Below are positions 1 through 9,972 of a stretch of 64,000 nucleotides of DNA, piece by piece. The notes beneath the pieces were generated by a model. It saw only the letters and a program-made list of their open reading frames with translations. It searched no databases and was not told the DNA's origin. Position 1 is the first letter of the stretch, and the number at the start of each line of letters is the position of its first letter. The translations under genes and the position numbers were made by a program. The DNA comes from Desmonostoc muscorum FACHB-395 (GTDB lineage Bacteria > Cyanobacteriota > Cyanobacteriia > Cyanobacteriales > Nostocaceae): positions 1 through 64,000 of the forward strand of contig NZ_JACJSF010000025.1 in NCBI RefSeq assembly GCF_014698035.1, in the 5' to 3' direction.

Positions 1-1170
1 AATTAAAAGACTTGGGTATGGCTTTCGGAATTTTAGCAATTTTCGATTACGCAGTTTATTAAACTGGCACTTTTCTATTAATTCTCCATAAAAGTAACGG
101 ATGAACCGAATTTTCTCAGCAAATTCAACCTCATCATTAGGCTTGGCATAAAGAGATGCTTCCTGTGCAGAACGTCTTCCCTCTCGCAAATCAAACTGGA
201 CAATTGCTTTTCCCATCGCCATGTATTCGAGGATTTTATTCATGGTGCAGTTTTCGTTATAAGCAGATGTTGGGGAGGGTTCTACACAAACGTCACAACT
301 GGAAAGCCTTTCTAAAAGTTCCTCCCCTTGCTTAAATCCGGTAAATTCTACAAACTCACTCACTTCTAACTCTTTGGATAAAACTTTAAGTTTTTCGGCT
401 GCTGGACCACTACCAATCAACATAAAGTGAATATCTTGGCGATTTTTTTTATGGGTAATATAATATACTATTCTCAGAAGATAATCAATTCCCTCTGGTT
501 CACCCATGACACCCATATATCCTATCAAGTGCTTCTTACCTCTACGATAATTCGGATTTGGGGGCATTCGGTGAAAACGGGAAAGATCGGGCGCACTACG
601 AACTACAAAGACCTTCTCCGGTTTCTTGTGCCCACGGGTAAGAGCTACCTCTCGGTGCGACTCGTTCGTTGAAATTACTATGTCTGCTGTGGCATAGGTC
701 AAACGTTCAGCCCAGCATAATCCATGATAAAAAATATCCCGCCGTTGATACTTAGCTTCATACATCTCCGGACTGAGGTCATGATGATCAAAGATAACCC
801 AGATGCGACGAAATAATTTAAACCATACCGCTACTAAAAAAAGTAAATCCGGCGGATTACAAATATGGATAACATCAAAACCCCGCTCTCGCCATACCCG
901 TTGAGCTAGACGGAATTGCCAATTAATCGCCCAACTATACTCTCGAAGATAACCAAGAACAGAACTTTCTTCTGGTGGTAGAGGATGACGGTAAATGTGA
1001 ATTTTCTCAATAATCTCGTAAGATTTCTCAAACCCATTACCTGTTGGTGAAATTACGCTAACTTCATACCCAGCTTTTTGCAAAGTAGTTGCTTCCATCC
1101 ATACCCGCCGATCAAAGGGAACTGGCAGATTTTCAACGATAATTAGTACTTTTTTAGGTAATGCCATCAT
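1..1170 (-). CDS. GT4-family glycosyltransferase (C-terminus cut by window edge)
   Basis: The frame is open from an ATG at 1170 to base 1 with no stop, so at least 390 residues are visible and the C-terminus lies outside. The N-terminus carries the PVPFDRRVW pattern common in GT-B sugar transferases of capsule loci. The middle has a Rossmann-type stretch (HLIGYMGVMGEPEGIDYLL) and the C-terminal half has NKILEYMAMGKAIV, the nucleotide-sugar-binding region of GT4 enzymes. It should add one sugar from an NDP-sugar to a lipid-linked repeat unit at the cytoplasmic membrane face. It is the last visible gene of the minus-strand polysaccharide locus. A second methionine follows the first, so the start is certain only to one codon. 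Donor and acceptor cannot be told from sequence. Confidence 0.85.
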   Translation of the reverse strand, partial: MMALPKKVLIIVENLPVPFDRRVWMEATTLQKAGYEVSVISPTGNGFEKSYEIIEKIHIYRHPLPPEESSVLGYLREYSWAINWQFRLAQRVWRERGFDVIHICNPPDLLFLVAVWFKLFRRIWVIFDHHDLSPEMYEAKYQRRDIFYHGLCWAERLTYATADIVISTNESHREVALTRGHKKPEKVFVVRSAPDLSRFHRMPPNPNYRRGKKHLIGYMGVMGEPEGIDYLLRIVYYITHKKNRQDIHFMLIGSGPAAEKLKVLSKELEVSEFVEFTGFKQGEELLERLSSCDVCVEPSPTSAYNENCTMNKILEYMAMGKAIVQFDLREGRRSAQEASLYAKPNDEVEFAEKIRFIRYFYGELIEKCQFNKLRNRKLLKFRKPYPSLLI

Positions 1171-1329
1171 AATCTCAACTCTTAATCAGTTTAGTAAAAC
1201 ACTGACTTGTCAATTCTAAAATCTGCCTTTTTTGGGTAAATTTTAGTCATTCCTTGTGAAACTGGGCTGAATCAAGTAGAGGTCTACATTTTTATAGCTT
1301 TCCGTTTTGCAGTTGCTAGATTTATTTTT

Positions 1330-2406
1330 TCAACTTAACACTGAACGATATAAATCAAGAAAAGAAATCCAGTGATTTTTGATATCAAGATGAAAAACAC
1401 TTTTTCTCGCTTTAGATCCTAGAGAGAGCCTCAAATCCTCATTTTCAATCAAAGACCTAATAGCATCTGATAGCTGCTCAACACTTCCTGGATTAACAAT
1501 TAATCCATTTTCAGATTGAGTAACTATCTCAGGTATGCCTCCTACTGGTGTAACTATGACTGGTAACTCCCAAGCCATTGCTTCCAGCATTGCTAGTGGG
1601 AGACCTTCGTTATAAGAGGGCAACACAAAAACATCTGCCTTACTTAAAAGAATATCACGTTCATTTGACCCTATCCAGCCAGGCAATTGTATATAGTTTT
1701 GTAAGTTTAAAGTCGTAATTAAATTGCGTGCCTCTTCTATGTCTCCATCTCCTGCCATAATCAGACTTGATCTATTTTTATATTCAGTAGGCAAAAAAGA
1801 AAAAGCTTTGATCAAATCAAATGCTCCTTTCCGTTGACCAATTCGTCCTAAAAAAAGTAAGTTCACTTTTACAGAAGCTGAACGGTATGGAACTTCATAA
1901 GGAAATTTTACTGGATTGTACAAAACTACAACTTGTTCAGGTTTAAGACCAAGATTTTCTATATAGAAGCTTTTCCAACTTTCAGATAATACAATTAAGC
2001 GTCGACACTTGCAAATAACCCAACTTAGCAATTTCTGTGCCCATTTTGGAAGTCCAGCATAGAAAAGATGAAATTGACTACCATGAGCATGTAAAATTAT
2101 TGGCTTGTGAAATACCCAAGCTAAAAGTGCCATAGTTGCTTGCCGTAAAACACTGCCGCGCTGTGAAATTTGAATTTGAACAATATCAACTTCTTCCCTT
2201 ATTAACATCCATATAAATTCACATATAGCTTTCAAAAACACTGTGATTTTGAGTGCGATAGCTCCTTCCTCGTGAGTAATGATATGAGAGACTTGGACTT
2301 CAGAAGGAGCATACTCCAAAAAAAGTTTCTCATAACCGGAAATACCACCTTGCTGGAGTAAGCAAGGGCCTAGCATAATAACCTTGAAAGTATTAGTTTG
2401 ATACAT
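1330..2406 (-). CDS. GT4-family glycosyltransferase
   Basis: A 358-residue protein with the GT-B two-domain layout. A glycine-rich N-terminal loop (LLQQGGISGYEK) is followed by a central LLFLGRIGQRKGAFDLIKAF segment that opens the donor-binding domain. The C-terminal EGLPLAMLEAMAWELPVI motif is the retaining GT4 E-x7-E signature. Length is normal for the family. It probably transfers a sugar from an NDP-sugar during repeat-unit assembly. It lies 159 bp beyond the neighbouring GT4 gene and shares its strand. The gap of about 230 bp to the polymerase gene upstream leaves room for a separate promoter. Sugar specificity is unknown. Confidence 0.88.
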   Translation of the reverse strand: MYQTNTFKVIMLGPCLLQQGGISGYEKLFLEYAPSEVQVSHIITHEEGAIALKITVFLKAICEFIWMLIREEVDIVQIQISQRGSVLRQATMALLAWVFHKPIILHAHGSQFHLFYAGLPKWAQKLLSWVICKCRRLIVLSESWKSFYIENLGLKPEQVVVLYNPVKFPYEVPYRSASVKVNLLFLGRIGQRKGAFDLIKAFSFLPTEYKNRSSLIMAGDGDIEEARNLITTLNLQNYIQLPGWIGSNERDILLSKADVFVLPSYNEGLPLAMLEAMAWELPVIVTPVGGIPEIVTQSENGLIVNPGSVEQLSDAIRSLIENEDLRLSLGSKARKSVFHLDIKNHWISFLDLYRSVLS

Positions 2407-2640
2407 AATCTGTAACTTGTAAATAATTGGTCTATATTCTAGCTAATATATCAATGAAAGAATTAAAATTATCGTTTTATTTAGTTTTACGAAATTCCAG
2501 GGGCTGCATAATTATCTCATTAAACCGAGGAATTATATTGATTCTATTTTTAGAGATTTGTTCGTGTAGGAACTTTGCTTGATAATATTGCTGATACATA
2601 AAGTATCCATTCAAGACTATTTTGCTCTAATAAGGAGGTT

Positions 2641-3708
2641 TCAGTTATATTTGAAAGGATAATAAGCTCTTAATAAATTAACAACAAACCCAATTGCAAA
2701 AACCAAGATTCCTAGTAGACCCAACGCTACCCAGAGATCGAGAAAACCATTGTGAGCATTAGGAGCATTCCATTGTATCGTTTCTATAACACTAGCAGAA
2801 TAACCATTCTGCTCAATCCAGAATGCGCCATACCCATATCCCAGCCACGGTTTTTTGGCAATCATCTCCAAGACAGCAGTCCATAATTCTGAACGCCCAG
2901 TGAGTGTTGTATCTTTACCTACTGAACCTAGAACTGTATCAGCTTGTGAGATAAACCAGATATAAAAAGTTATGCCAATGGTAGATAGTAATGTTAAAAT
3001 AGGTATCATTAATTTATACTTTAAAGTTAAAATTCGATAATATATAAAAAAAGCAAATGTAATAATTATAAAATTACCTATAGATGTTGTTGATTTTGAT
3101 AAAAATACAAGTAATCCAGAAGTAACATAGCCAAGCCATAAAACCCAGTGATTTTCTCGATTAGTCATGGCAAGAAAGAAAAATACTGCGCCACTAAGTA
3201 CAAATGTCTTACCGAGAACATTTTTCTGCGGGTATATTCCTCGCCAACTATTAAATGCAGGATCGATCCCAAATTGTGGTATGAAGAAAACAAATAAGAA
3301 ACACAGTACTGCTGAGATGCCAAGCATATATGCACATAACTTGAGCTGTTGTTTTAAGGTGTAGCGTGAAGCTAAATAAAGCCCAAACAGCATTGTTCCT
3401 GTAAGTCCAAAAACACGACGTATAGTAGTATCTGAGTCTATAGACCAAAAACTAGAAAGTACACAAACTAAGAGTAATATCCAAATAAATTTATCTCTAC
3501 TAAAGACGTAAGTAACCTTCTTCCAACGCAGAGTAATTAAGCAAAGGGTAACTATATAAGTAAAAGTGAAAAGCAACCTAAATATGATTCTATCATCTTG
3601 TTTGACGGTAAAGCCTTCCGTTAGAAGCGCATCTATTGGGCTGCCTGAATAGATCATTAAACAAGTAGCTGTAATTAATTGTTCAGCAAAAATAAAAAAT
3701 TTCCTCAT
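2641..3708 (-). CDS. O-antigen polymerase/ligase-like membrane protein (Wzy-type)
   Basis: A 355-residue, very hydrophobic protein with roughly nine to ten predicted membrane segments. A long outer loop near residues 260-300 holds the TLTGRSELWTAVLEMI and GYGYGAFW segments, typical of the O-antigen ligase / Wzy_C family. In a Wzx/Wzy system this protein polymerises flipped repeat units on the periplasmic side. The flippase and initiating transferase nearby support polymerase rather than ligase, but the two activities are not separable by sequence. It is a little short for the family (usually 400 or more), yet both ends look intact. Confidence 0.8.
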   Translation of the reverse strand: MRKFFIFAEQLITATCLMIYSGSPIDALLTEGFTVKQDDRIIFRLLFTFTYIVTLCLITLRWKKVTYVFSRDKFIWILLLVCVLSSFWSIDSDTTIRRVFGLTGTMLFGLYLASRYTLKQQLKLCAYMLGISAVLCFLFVFFIPQFGIDPAFNSWRGIYPQKNVLGKTFVLSGAVFFFLAMTNRENHWVLWLGYVTSGLLVFLSKSTTSIGNFIIITFAFFIYYRILTLKYKLMIPILTLLSTIGITFYIWFISQADTVLGSVGKDTTLTGRSELWTAVLEMIAKKPWLGYGYGAFWIEQNGYSASVIETIQWNAPNAHNGFLDLWVALGLLGILVFAIGFVVNLLRAYYPFKYN

Positions 3709-4015
3709 TGCTTATAAAATACCAGTATTATTGTATATATTAAACAAATTATCAAAGTTTTGATTAGCAGTATCAGTTAATTTTGAAAAATACTTTACTA
3801 TCTGTTTCTATTTGAGTCACCTTTGATGAAGTGGCTATATTTTTGGGAAACAAGTTAGGCTTAAAAACCTATAATTTTAGAAAATATGTTTTGCGTCTCG
3901 CGCTATAGTTATAGCCACAATTTCCTTTTTTAGTGGTTTTGAAATTCACGCTTCAAGTTTTTTTTTGTAATTCTTGTTATCTTCTACCTTCTGCCTTTCT
4001 ATTTTGAAGAGCCTC
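3709..4015. other. Intergenic gap, AT-rich
   Basis: About 300 bp between the polymerase gene and the GT2 gene. It is AT-rich and I see no reading frame, RNA gene or strong hairpin. It may hold a promoter for the downstream minus-strand genes, but I could not fix one. Confidence 0.4.
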
Positions 4016-5047
4016 TTATGTTTTGAAATTCTTGGTAAAAACAGAGCGAACTTTCTGTCTTAATTGTTGAGGGAAAAACCACATAGTTAAGTACAGGAAT
4101 ATATCAATTGGTCGGAGCTTGCCCCAGCGTATAGCTTCCCACAACAAAGGAAAGAAGGCTTTCCAATCGCCTACGGAGGAGGCAGAAGGAGTTGTAATTG
4201 TTACAATAAAACCTGAGTAAGCCTTTGGGGTTACTAAATTGCGGGTGGAACGAATCCAATCCAACGAATATTGCCAGTCATTTATGTTGCTTAAGCGCTC
4301 GATTCCCAAGTCTGAATGCCAGATTGACATAGCCTCAGGTACAAACTCTACTCCTACACCTTCCATAGCACTAACCCTAAGCAACCACTCCCAATCCTCA
4401 TGTCTATAAAATTTTTCTTCTAAAGGCATTTTTTGCACTAACTCTTTTTTCACGAAAATAGTTGAGGTTTGTATAGAGCCTTCTCCTTTAAAAAAGGAGT
4501 TACGCGCAAAAAGATATTCACTTAAAGGTTCAGAGAGGTTAGGTAGCCTTCTAGGACAAATAAACTCACCTTTTTGAGTCTGGGAAATGAAACGACTGGC
4601 AACAAGTGGAAAATCATACTGGGAATTATTTGCTACTTCAAGTTGACGCTCCAGTTTTTCTGGAAGCCATTCATCATCATCATCTAAAAAAGCGATCCAA
4701 GTGCCCTTAGCTTCTCTCACACCAGCATTTCTAGCACCAGATGGTCCAACATTTTTCGGTAGTTCTATCACTCTCAATCTTGCATCGGCTATCTCAGATA
4801 GTACATTGGCTGTTTCCTGATCTGGTCCGTCTATTATCACAATCACTTCAATTGATTGCAGCGTTTGAGTTAATGCGGTTATGACACCTCTAGTAACAAT
4901 TTTTGGTCTATTGCGTGTAGGAATCACCACGCTGACTATCGTTTGGTTGCTTTCATTTATCATTGTTAATTTTTTGTTTGTTGCTTGAAGACATTCAATA
5001 TTCATTGCTATATTTATAATTTGGAAATTTTCCTCTTTTATAAACAT
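4016..5047 (-). CDS. GT2-family glycosyltransferase
   Basis: A 343-residue inverting, GT-A fold glycosyltransferase. VSVVIPTRNRP marks the first strand, near residue 39. DGPDQ follows at about residue 75, and FLDDDDEWLPEKLE contains the metal-binding D-x-D. It likely adds one sugar to the lipid-linked repeat unit in the cytoplasm. It begins 17 bp after the flippase gene ends and is probably co-transcribed with it. The first 28 residues are not typical of the family. Internal methionines at residues 15 and 29 (MINESNQ) are possible true starts, and no Shine-Dalgarno sequence decides between them. Confidence 0.88.
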   Translation of the reverse strand: MFIKEENFQIINIAMNIECLQATNKKLTMINESNQTIVSVVIPTRNRPKIVTRGVITALTQTLQSIEVIVIIDGPDQETANVLSEIADARLRVIELPKNVGPSGARNAGVREAKGTWIAFLDDDDEWLPEKLERQLEVANNSQYDFPLVASRFISQTQKGEFICPRRLPNLSEPLSEYLFARNSFFKGEGSIQTSTIFVKKELVQKMPLEEKFYRHEDWEWLLRVSAMEGVGVEFVPEAMSIWHSDLGIERLSNINDWQYSLDWIRSTRNLVTPKAYSGFIVTITTPSASSVGDWKAFFPLLWEAIRWGKLRPIDIFLYLTMWFFPQQLRQKVRSVFTKNFKT

Positions 5048-5064
5048 TGCTCGCCATTTAGATT

Positions 5065-6498
5065 TTATCCCTTCCTTAAAAGTTTTTCTTTTATAATATT
5101 AATTCCACCTAAAGCATGAAAACTTATAAAAATTATAAATAAAATATAAGAGCAAGTCGCAATAATTAGAGTTGATAAAAATTCTAAGTTAAGTCCTTTT
5201 AAAATTAAGAATACAACTATCATTAAACTGCTGATCGTAAGAGGACGGCGAATAATTATCCATAAATTTAATGGGAATAAGAGGGTATAGGTGAAGTAAA
5301 CATACTGACTAAATCCAAGAATAGTCATTAGCAATGACATTATAGCTGCACCTAGTAACTGATATTGCGAAACTAATGCTATACCTGCCAAACTTCCTAA
5401 TATAGTTGTGATAACCACTTCACGCAGGTTAACTATCTCAAAATGGTTGGCTACAAGTAGATAGCAGAGCGTCCGTATGAAAGGCAAGAAAAGTAGTGAT
5501 ATGGCAGTTATACTCAGCGCTAGACTTCCTTGAGCAAAGCTAGAATCATAAACAAAAACCAGTAAATCTTTGCCAAAAAATAACAATCCAAGGAACAACG
5601 GTAATCCCATAGCTAGTAGAATTTCGATAAAGCTTTCAGCTATCTGCTGCTGCTTTTTCCATCCTTTATCTACTACTTGGGATAGTCTCGGAAACATTGC
5701 TACAATTATACTATTGGCAATAATCAAAAATGGTTGCAGCAGTTGTGCAATTCCACCAAAAAGACCTACTAAAAACTCATTTCCTAGCAATGAAAGAATT
5801 AAGATTTGAATTCTGCTACTTATTACAGCTATTGCTTCAATAGCAAAAAATGTCCGTGCAGTTTTAATTGTATTCCATACAAAATCACCATCAATCTGCC
5901 ATTTGATTCTGACAAAGCGTGTTATAATAATCCACTCAATTACCAGAATTAGTGTTTCCGAAAAAAATAGTATCGCTCCCAAATATTCAATTCCATACTT
6001 CAATTGTATTGCCCAGATCATTATTAGTAGGCGTAGGACATACACTGGAACTGTAGCAATGGCAATCAAATGCATCTTTTCTATGGCTTGAAAAATTGCC
6101 TCCGTGATATTGGAAAGTGCAAAGGGAATTATCGTCAAGCCCATGATATAGCAAACTGTGGAGGTTTTTGAGCTATATGGAAGTAAAAAGACTACAACCA
6201 CTAGTGCCCCATAACTGAAGAAACTAAATATTAACTGTAGCCACGTACCACTCATTAAATAAACTGGTGTTTTTTCTGGCTCACGGGCTAGTTCTCTTGT
6301 AAATAATATCTTTAGCCCCTGTGAAGCTATGCCTACAAATATAAAGTAGTAGCTATACGCTAATAGATACTGACCTAAAGCCTCAGCTCCTAAAGTGCGA
6401 GCGATAGCAGCGGTCAATACAAAGGCCGTAATGCTTTGTGCTAACCGATTTACTATCATTGAAAGGGAATTACTTATAAGTTTATACTTTTCTAGCAT
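5065..6498 (-). CDS. Lipopolysaccharide/polysaccharide flippase (Wzx, MATE-like superfamily)
   Basis: A 477-residue integral membrane protein with about 12-14 hydrophobic segments and no large soluble domain, the layout of polysaccharide_synt flippases. The N-terminal region (ITAFVLTAAIARTLGAEALGQYLLAYSYY) matches the conserved first two helices of that family. Its role would be to move the undecaprenyl-diphosphate repeat unit across the inner membrane before polymerisation. It is followed at 17 bp by the GT2 gene. The gap of about 470 bp to the sugar-transferase gene upstream may contain its own promoter. Confidence 0.88.
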   Translation of the reverse strand: MLEKYKLISNSLSMIVNRLAQSITAFVLTAAIARTLGAEALGQYLLAYSYYFIFVGIASQGLKILFTRELAREPEKTPVYLMSGTWLQLIFSFFSYGALVVVVFLLPYSSKTSTVCYIMGLTIIPFALSNITEAIFQAIEKMHLIAIATVPVYVLRLLIMIWAIQLKYGIEYLGAILFFSETLILVIEWIIITRFVRIKWQIDGDFVWNTIKTARTFFAIEAIAVISSRIQILILSLLGNEFLVGLFGGIAQLLQPFLIIANSIIVAMFPRLSQVVDKGWKKQQQIAESFIEILLAMGLPLFLGLLFFGKDLLVFVYDSSFAQGSLALSITAISLLFLPFIRTLCYLLVANHFEIVNLREVVITTILGSLAGIALVSQYQLLGAAIMSLLMTILGFSQYVYFTYTLLFPLNLWIIIRRPLTISSLMIVVFLILKGLNLEFLSTLIIATCSYILFIIFISFHALGGINIIKEKLLRKG

Positions 6499-6971
6499 TC
6501 TTAAAATTATTAATTCAGCTTAATTCGTTTTAAATCACTAAATACCCATGTATTTCATAAACTGATCTTTTTGGATATGGATGGATATATCTTCAGAAGT
6601 TTTTATACTTGATTCCATGCATAAATATTTGATTTGTACTTTCAGACTATTACAAAACTAGAAAAAGCTCACTTTAATCCGCAAGAAATTACACTGCAAG
6701 TTGCAATAATCATACATATCAACACGTAACCATTATAGTTCTTACTGTCTTTTCTAATTTTGTTTTTCTGTTTGACCTTAGCTCAACCTTATCCCAAATT
6801 AGTAACCAGGTTTTCTTGATCCGACAAAAAACCTAGTTTGGTAGCAAAAACTTTTTCCATGTTAATGCTTATCGTTGAATTTTATTAAAATAAAACTGCC
6901 GGATCACTAAGGTTTAACAATGAATATTGATGCCTTCAAGAAAACTTGATAAAGTCGAGCAAATTTAAAGC
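6499..6971. other. Intergenic gap with one imperfect hairpin (6804-6838)
   Basis: A 470 bp AT-rich gap between the flippase and the initiating sugar transferase. At 6804-6838 the arms AACCAGGTTTT and AAAACCTAGTT pair at 10 of 11 positions around a loop of about 13 bases. This could be a terminator for the sugar-transferase gene or a dispersed repeat. I see nothing else there. Confidence 0.4.
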
Positions 6972-8426
6972 TTAGTAGGCACCTTCTTTTTTCAAAACCA
7001 CCATAACTGTTTTGAGCAAAATTTCAAAGTCCAACCCAAGAGACCAATTTTCAATGTAGTTCAGATCAAGATTTATCACTTGTTCAAAATCTACAATGTC
7101 TGAGCGACCTGAGACTTGCCAAAGACCTGTAATACCAGGTAAAACTTCATGTCGAATAAAATGATGTTCAGAAAACTTGTCTACATCTCTAGTAGGTAAC
7201 GGACGGGGGCCTACTATACTCATTTCTCCAAAGATAACGTTAAAAAGTTGAGGTAATTCGTCTAAACTATAACGCCGAAGAAATTTTCCAACGCGAGTAA
7301 TACGAGGGTCATCTTTTATTTTAAAGATAATCCCATCTTTTGTTTCATTTAAAGCTTCTAATTCTTTCTGTAATTTTTCTGCATCAGACCTCATAGTTCT
7401 GAATTTCCATACTTTGAATTGTTGCCCATGTAGACCTATACGGGTTTGCCTGTAAAATACTGTTCCAGGAGAGTCCAGTTTTATAGCTATAGCTATAGCT
7501 ATATAAATCGGAAATGATAACATTACAAATAAAGTTGCAAAACAGAAATCACAAGTACGTTTTATCCAAAAATCCTTACCTGTAATTATCGGACAATCCA
7601 AACTCAGACAAGGCATTCCACCTATTTTATTAAATTCTATGTTTTTATAAATTGGTTTTAATTCCATTGGTAAAATATGTACTTGAATACCAGATGCTTG
7701 AAATAACCAGCATAAAAACATTCTATTTTTTAGAGCATCCCAAGATATAAAAACCTCTGTTACACCTAATTCATTGAGTTGATTCAATGTTTTTTGACGC
7801 TGATATCTGTCTAATGAATTAGCATGAGCAGTTCCAGATACAATATAGTGCTTTTCTTTTTTAATAAAGCTAGCAATCTGCTCATGGTCTTGAGGATCAC
7901 AAATAATGAAGACAGAAGAACGAACTATTTTTTTCTGCTTACGGAGATATTCTAAAGTAATATTTACACCATATCTTCCAGTACAAATAAATAATATACT
8001 TAGAAGCCAAGATAACAATATTAATTTTGGGCGTGTAATATCAACAACCGGTTGATACAAAAAACAAGCAAATATTATTAGTCCATGAGCAAAACTTAGC
8101 GATTTAATAATGTTCAAGTAGTCATAGCGTTTTTGACCTTCCCTATAAATACCTTCTATAGCTAGCGATCCTATTTGAATACCAATAGTTATTAAAATCG
8201 GTAAGTAATGACTAGGTAGATCCCAAGAAAAATTACCATAAAAAGATTTGTATCCAGCAAAAATCCAAGCTAAGGATAAAAGGGTATAGTCTACCAGAAA
8301 CAATGTTATTAATCTCAACCACCATGAACCTTTGCGTACCCTTACAGATGCAGATGCACGTAAATCCAAAGGTACTTCACTGAATTTATTTGTTGTAATG
8401 CTTTGATTACTCATACTGAGGAACAC
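6972..8426 (-). CDS. Exopolysaccharide initiating polyprenyl-phosphate sugar transferase
   Basis: A 484-residue WbaP/WcaJ-type enzyme that loads the first sugar-1-phosphate onto undecaprenyl phosphate. Four or five membrane helices (about residues 37-140) are followed by a CoA-binding-like domain (about 160-270). One more helix near 300-320 leads into the bacterial sugar-transferase domain, with FKVWKFRTMRSDAE near 350, DELPQLFNV near 399, VGPRPLP near 415 and GLWQVSGR near 444. All signature blocks are present. It is the first gene of the locus in transcription order, as expected for the initiating step. A start at the second methionine (8414) is equally plausible. The first sugar cannot be predicted with confidence. 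Confidence 0.9.
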   Translation of the reverse strand: MFLSMSNQSITTNKFSEVPLDLRASASVRVRKGSWWLRLITLFLVDYTLLSLAWIFAGYKSFYGNFSWDLPSHYLPILITIGIQIGSLAIEGIYREGQKRYDYLNIIKSLSFAHGLIIFACFLYQPVVDITRPKLILLSWLLSILFICTGRYGVNITLEYLRKQKKIVRSSVFIICDPQDHEQIASFIKKEKHYIVSGTAHANSLDRYQRQKTLNQLNELGVTEVFISWDALKNRMFLCWLFQASGIQVHILPMELKPIYKNIEFNKIGGMPCLSLDCPIITGKDFWIKRTCDFCFATLFVMLSFPIYIAIAIAIKLDSPGTVFYRQTRIGLHGQQFKVWKFRTMRSDAEKLQKELEALNETKDGIIFKIKDDPRITRVGKFLRRYSLDELPQLFNVIFGEMSIVGPRPLPTRDVDKFSEHHFIRHEVLPGITGLWQVSGRSDIVDFEQVINLDLNYIENWSLGLDFEILLKTVMVVLKKEGAY

Positions 8427-9972
8427 TTGGTATATGTAAAATTTGATGAAATTTGCTCAAAACTTAATATTAAGACAAATGAGATATCACACATTTTTAT
8501 TTCAAAGAAACCTGTTCTTTGTAGCCTAAATATTACTAACTATTTTGTTCGGAGTAACTTTAATTTCTCTATCAAAAGCATATTCCAGGATCGGTTTGAG
8601 GAAATTTACTACCCAGATATTTAGCTTTTGTTGCAGGTCAAGATTCAGTTTAGTCTGGATATTTTGAGCTTTGAGTGTAAGAAAATGATTTTTTGGTAAG
8701 TTAACTTCTTGTAATTTAATAAAATTCCTGACATGACATTAATAATTAAATAGGTCAGGTAAAAATATTAGGATTTTGAAAGGGCGTAACAGTTGAACTG
8801 AGTTATTACAGTTCCATTGCAGAGTTTTACTTCTATGAGACAATTATGTTCCTTCGGGAACTACTGTAGCATATCTAGCTAAATGAATTTAGCTTTGCTT
8901 AGAAGTTCTCTGTTTTTTACGCATAATTACTTAATTAACAATACTTACATACATAACATATAACTAAACGCATCAAAAGTTTGGATATTGTTACAAAACT
9001 TTACAAAAATTATTTCTTGCTTGAACTTGTGTCAAGTCTCATGGTTATCTTTAGAGAATTTTGTAACAGATTAACGGCAATAAATTCTAATAAATGAACA
9101 AAATCTATCTGTGAGTCTTGTTATATCTGCATTTATAGATAGTTTCACCTTCTAAGCCTTTTTTCCTACATTATCTTTATGCCAATGATATGTTTTTATG
9201 GAGACCTGATTTGAGGATGGTAGCATCCAGTAAAAAATATTACGCCACTTTGTATGAAGGAAATCGCTAAAATAGCTTAAAACATGTACTTTTAATCTCC
9301 TTATTTTCTTACATTTCAACTCGGATTGCTATAGTCCTGAGTCGCCAGTTCCTCTCTGATGTGTTTTTAGTATATGCAGCTAATGACCCCTACTTAATTA
9401 TTTAAACAAATCATAATCATGACTTCACACTATTTTTACATATAAAGAAACACAATGAAGATTCGGTAATAATTATTTTTCACTCTAACAAATTCCTATA
9501 AAAAAAAGATAAACTTTTGTCAGTACTAATTTCCGTAAGTTTATATCTTGTAAAGCAAAAAAGTTTAATTTGTTAACTAAAATAAAAGGTGTAAAAAGTG
9601 CCGATCTATTGCTATACCTAAAAAAATGAATAATGATATTTTTACTTTGATTGGTATTTAAAAGTTACCGCTTTGAATTAAATATTTGTTAAAAATGGCG
9701 ATCGTTATGTTAAGTACAAATCGATTATCTACAGATTTAAATACAAATTATATTTGAAAATTTATATGATTTGCCTGTGTACGAAAACCTAGAAACTTTT
9801 GGCCCAGCGTCTCACCTCCGAAGCGAAGCTAGGTTGTGTTTATGCAATTTCGGACTTCTATGCTGAAATACTTAATGTATAGCCTCGTATAGGATTTGAT
9901 ATAAACGCATATACAATAAAGAATAAATAAATTAAAACAATGGCATCTCCTTATGGAGTTGGTACATAGAAA
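8427..9972. other. Long AT-rich non-coding gap
   Basis: A 1.5 kb gap between the divergently transcribed sugar transferase and the NRPS-like gene. It is strongly AT-rich and holds only short, unconvincing reading frames. I found no tRNA, no clear repeat array and no confident operator. A small palindrome CTCCTTATGGAG lies just ahead of the NRPS start, near 9946-9959. The gap probably holds both promoters and may include long leaders, or an unrecognised RNA or decayed gene. Confidence 0.5.

Noticed and set aside
8403..8624. 73-codon plus-strand frame across the sugar-transferase start
   Set aside because: It overlaps the start of a clear gene on the other strand, is AT-rich and has no protein-like features.
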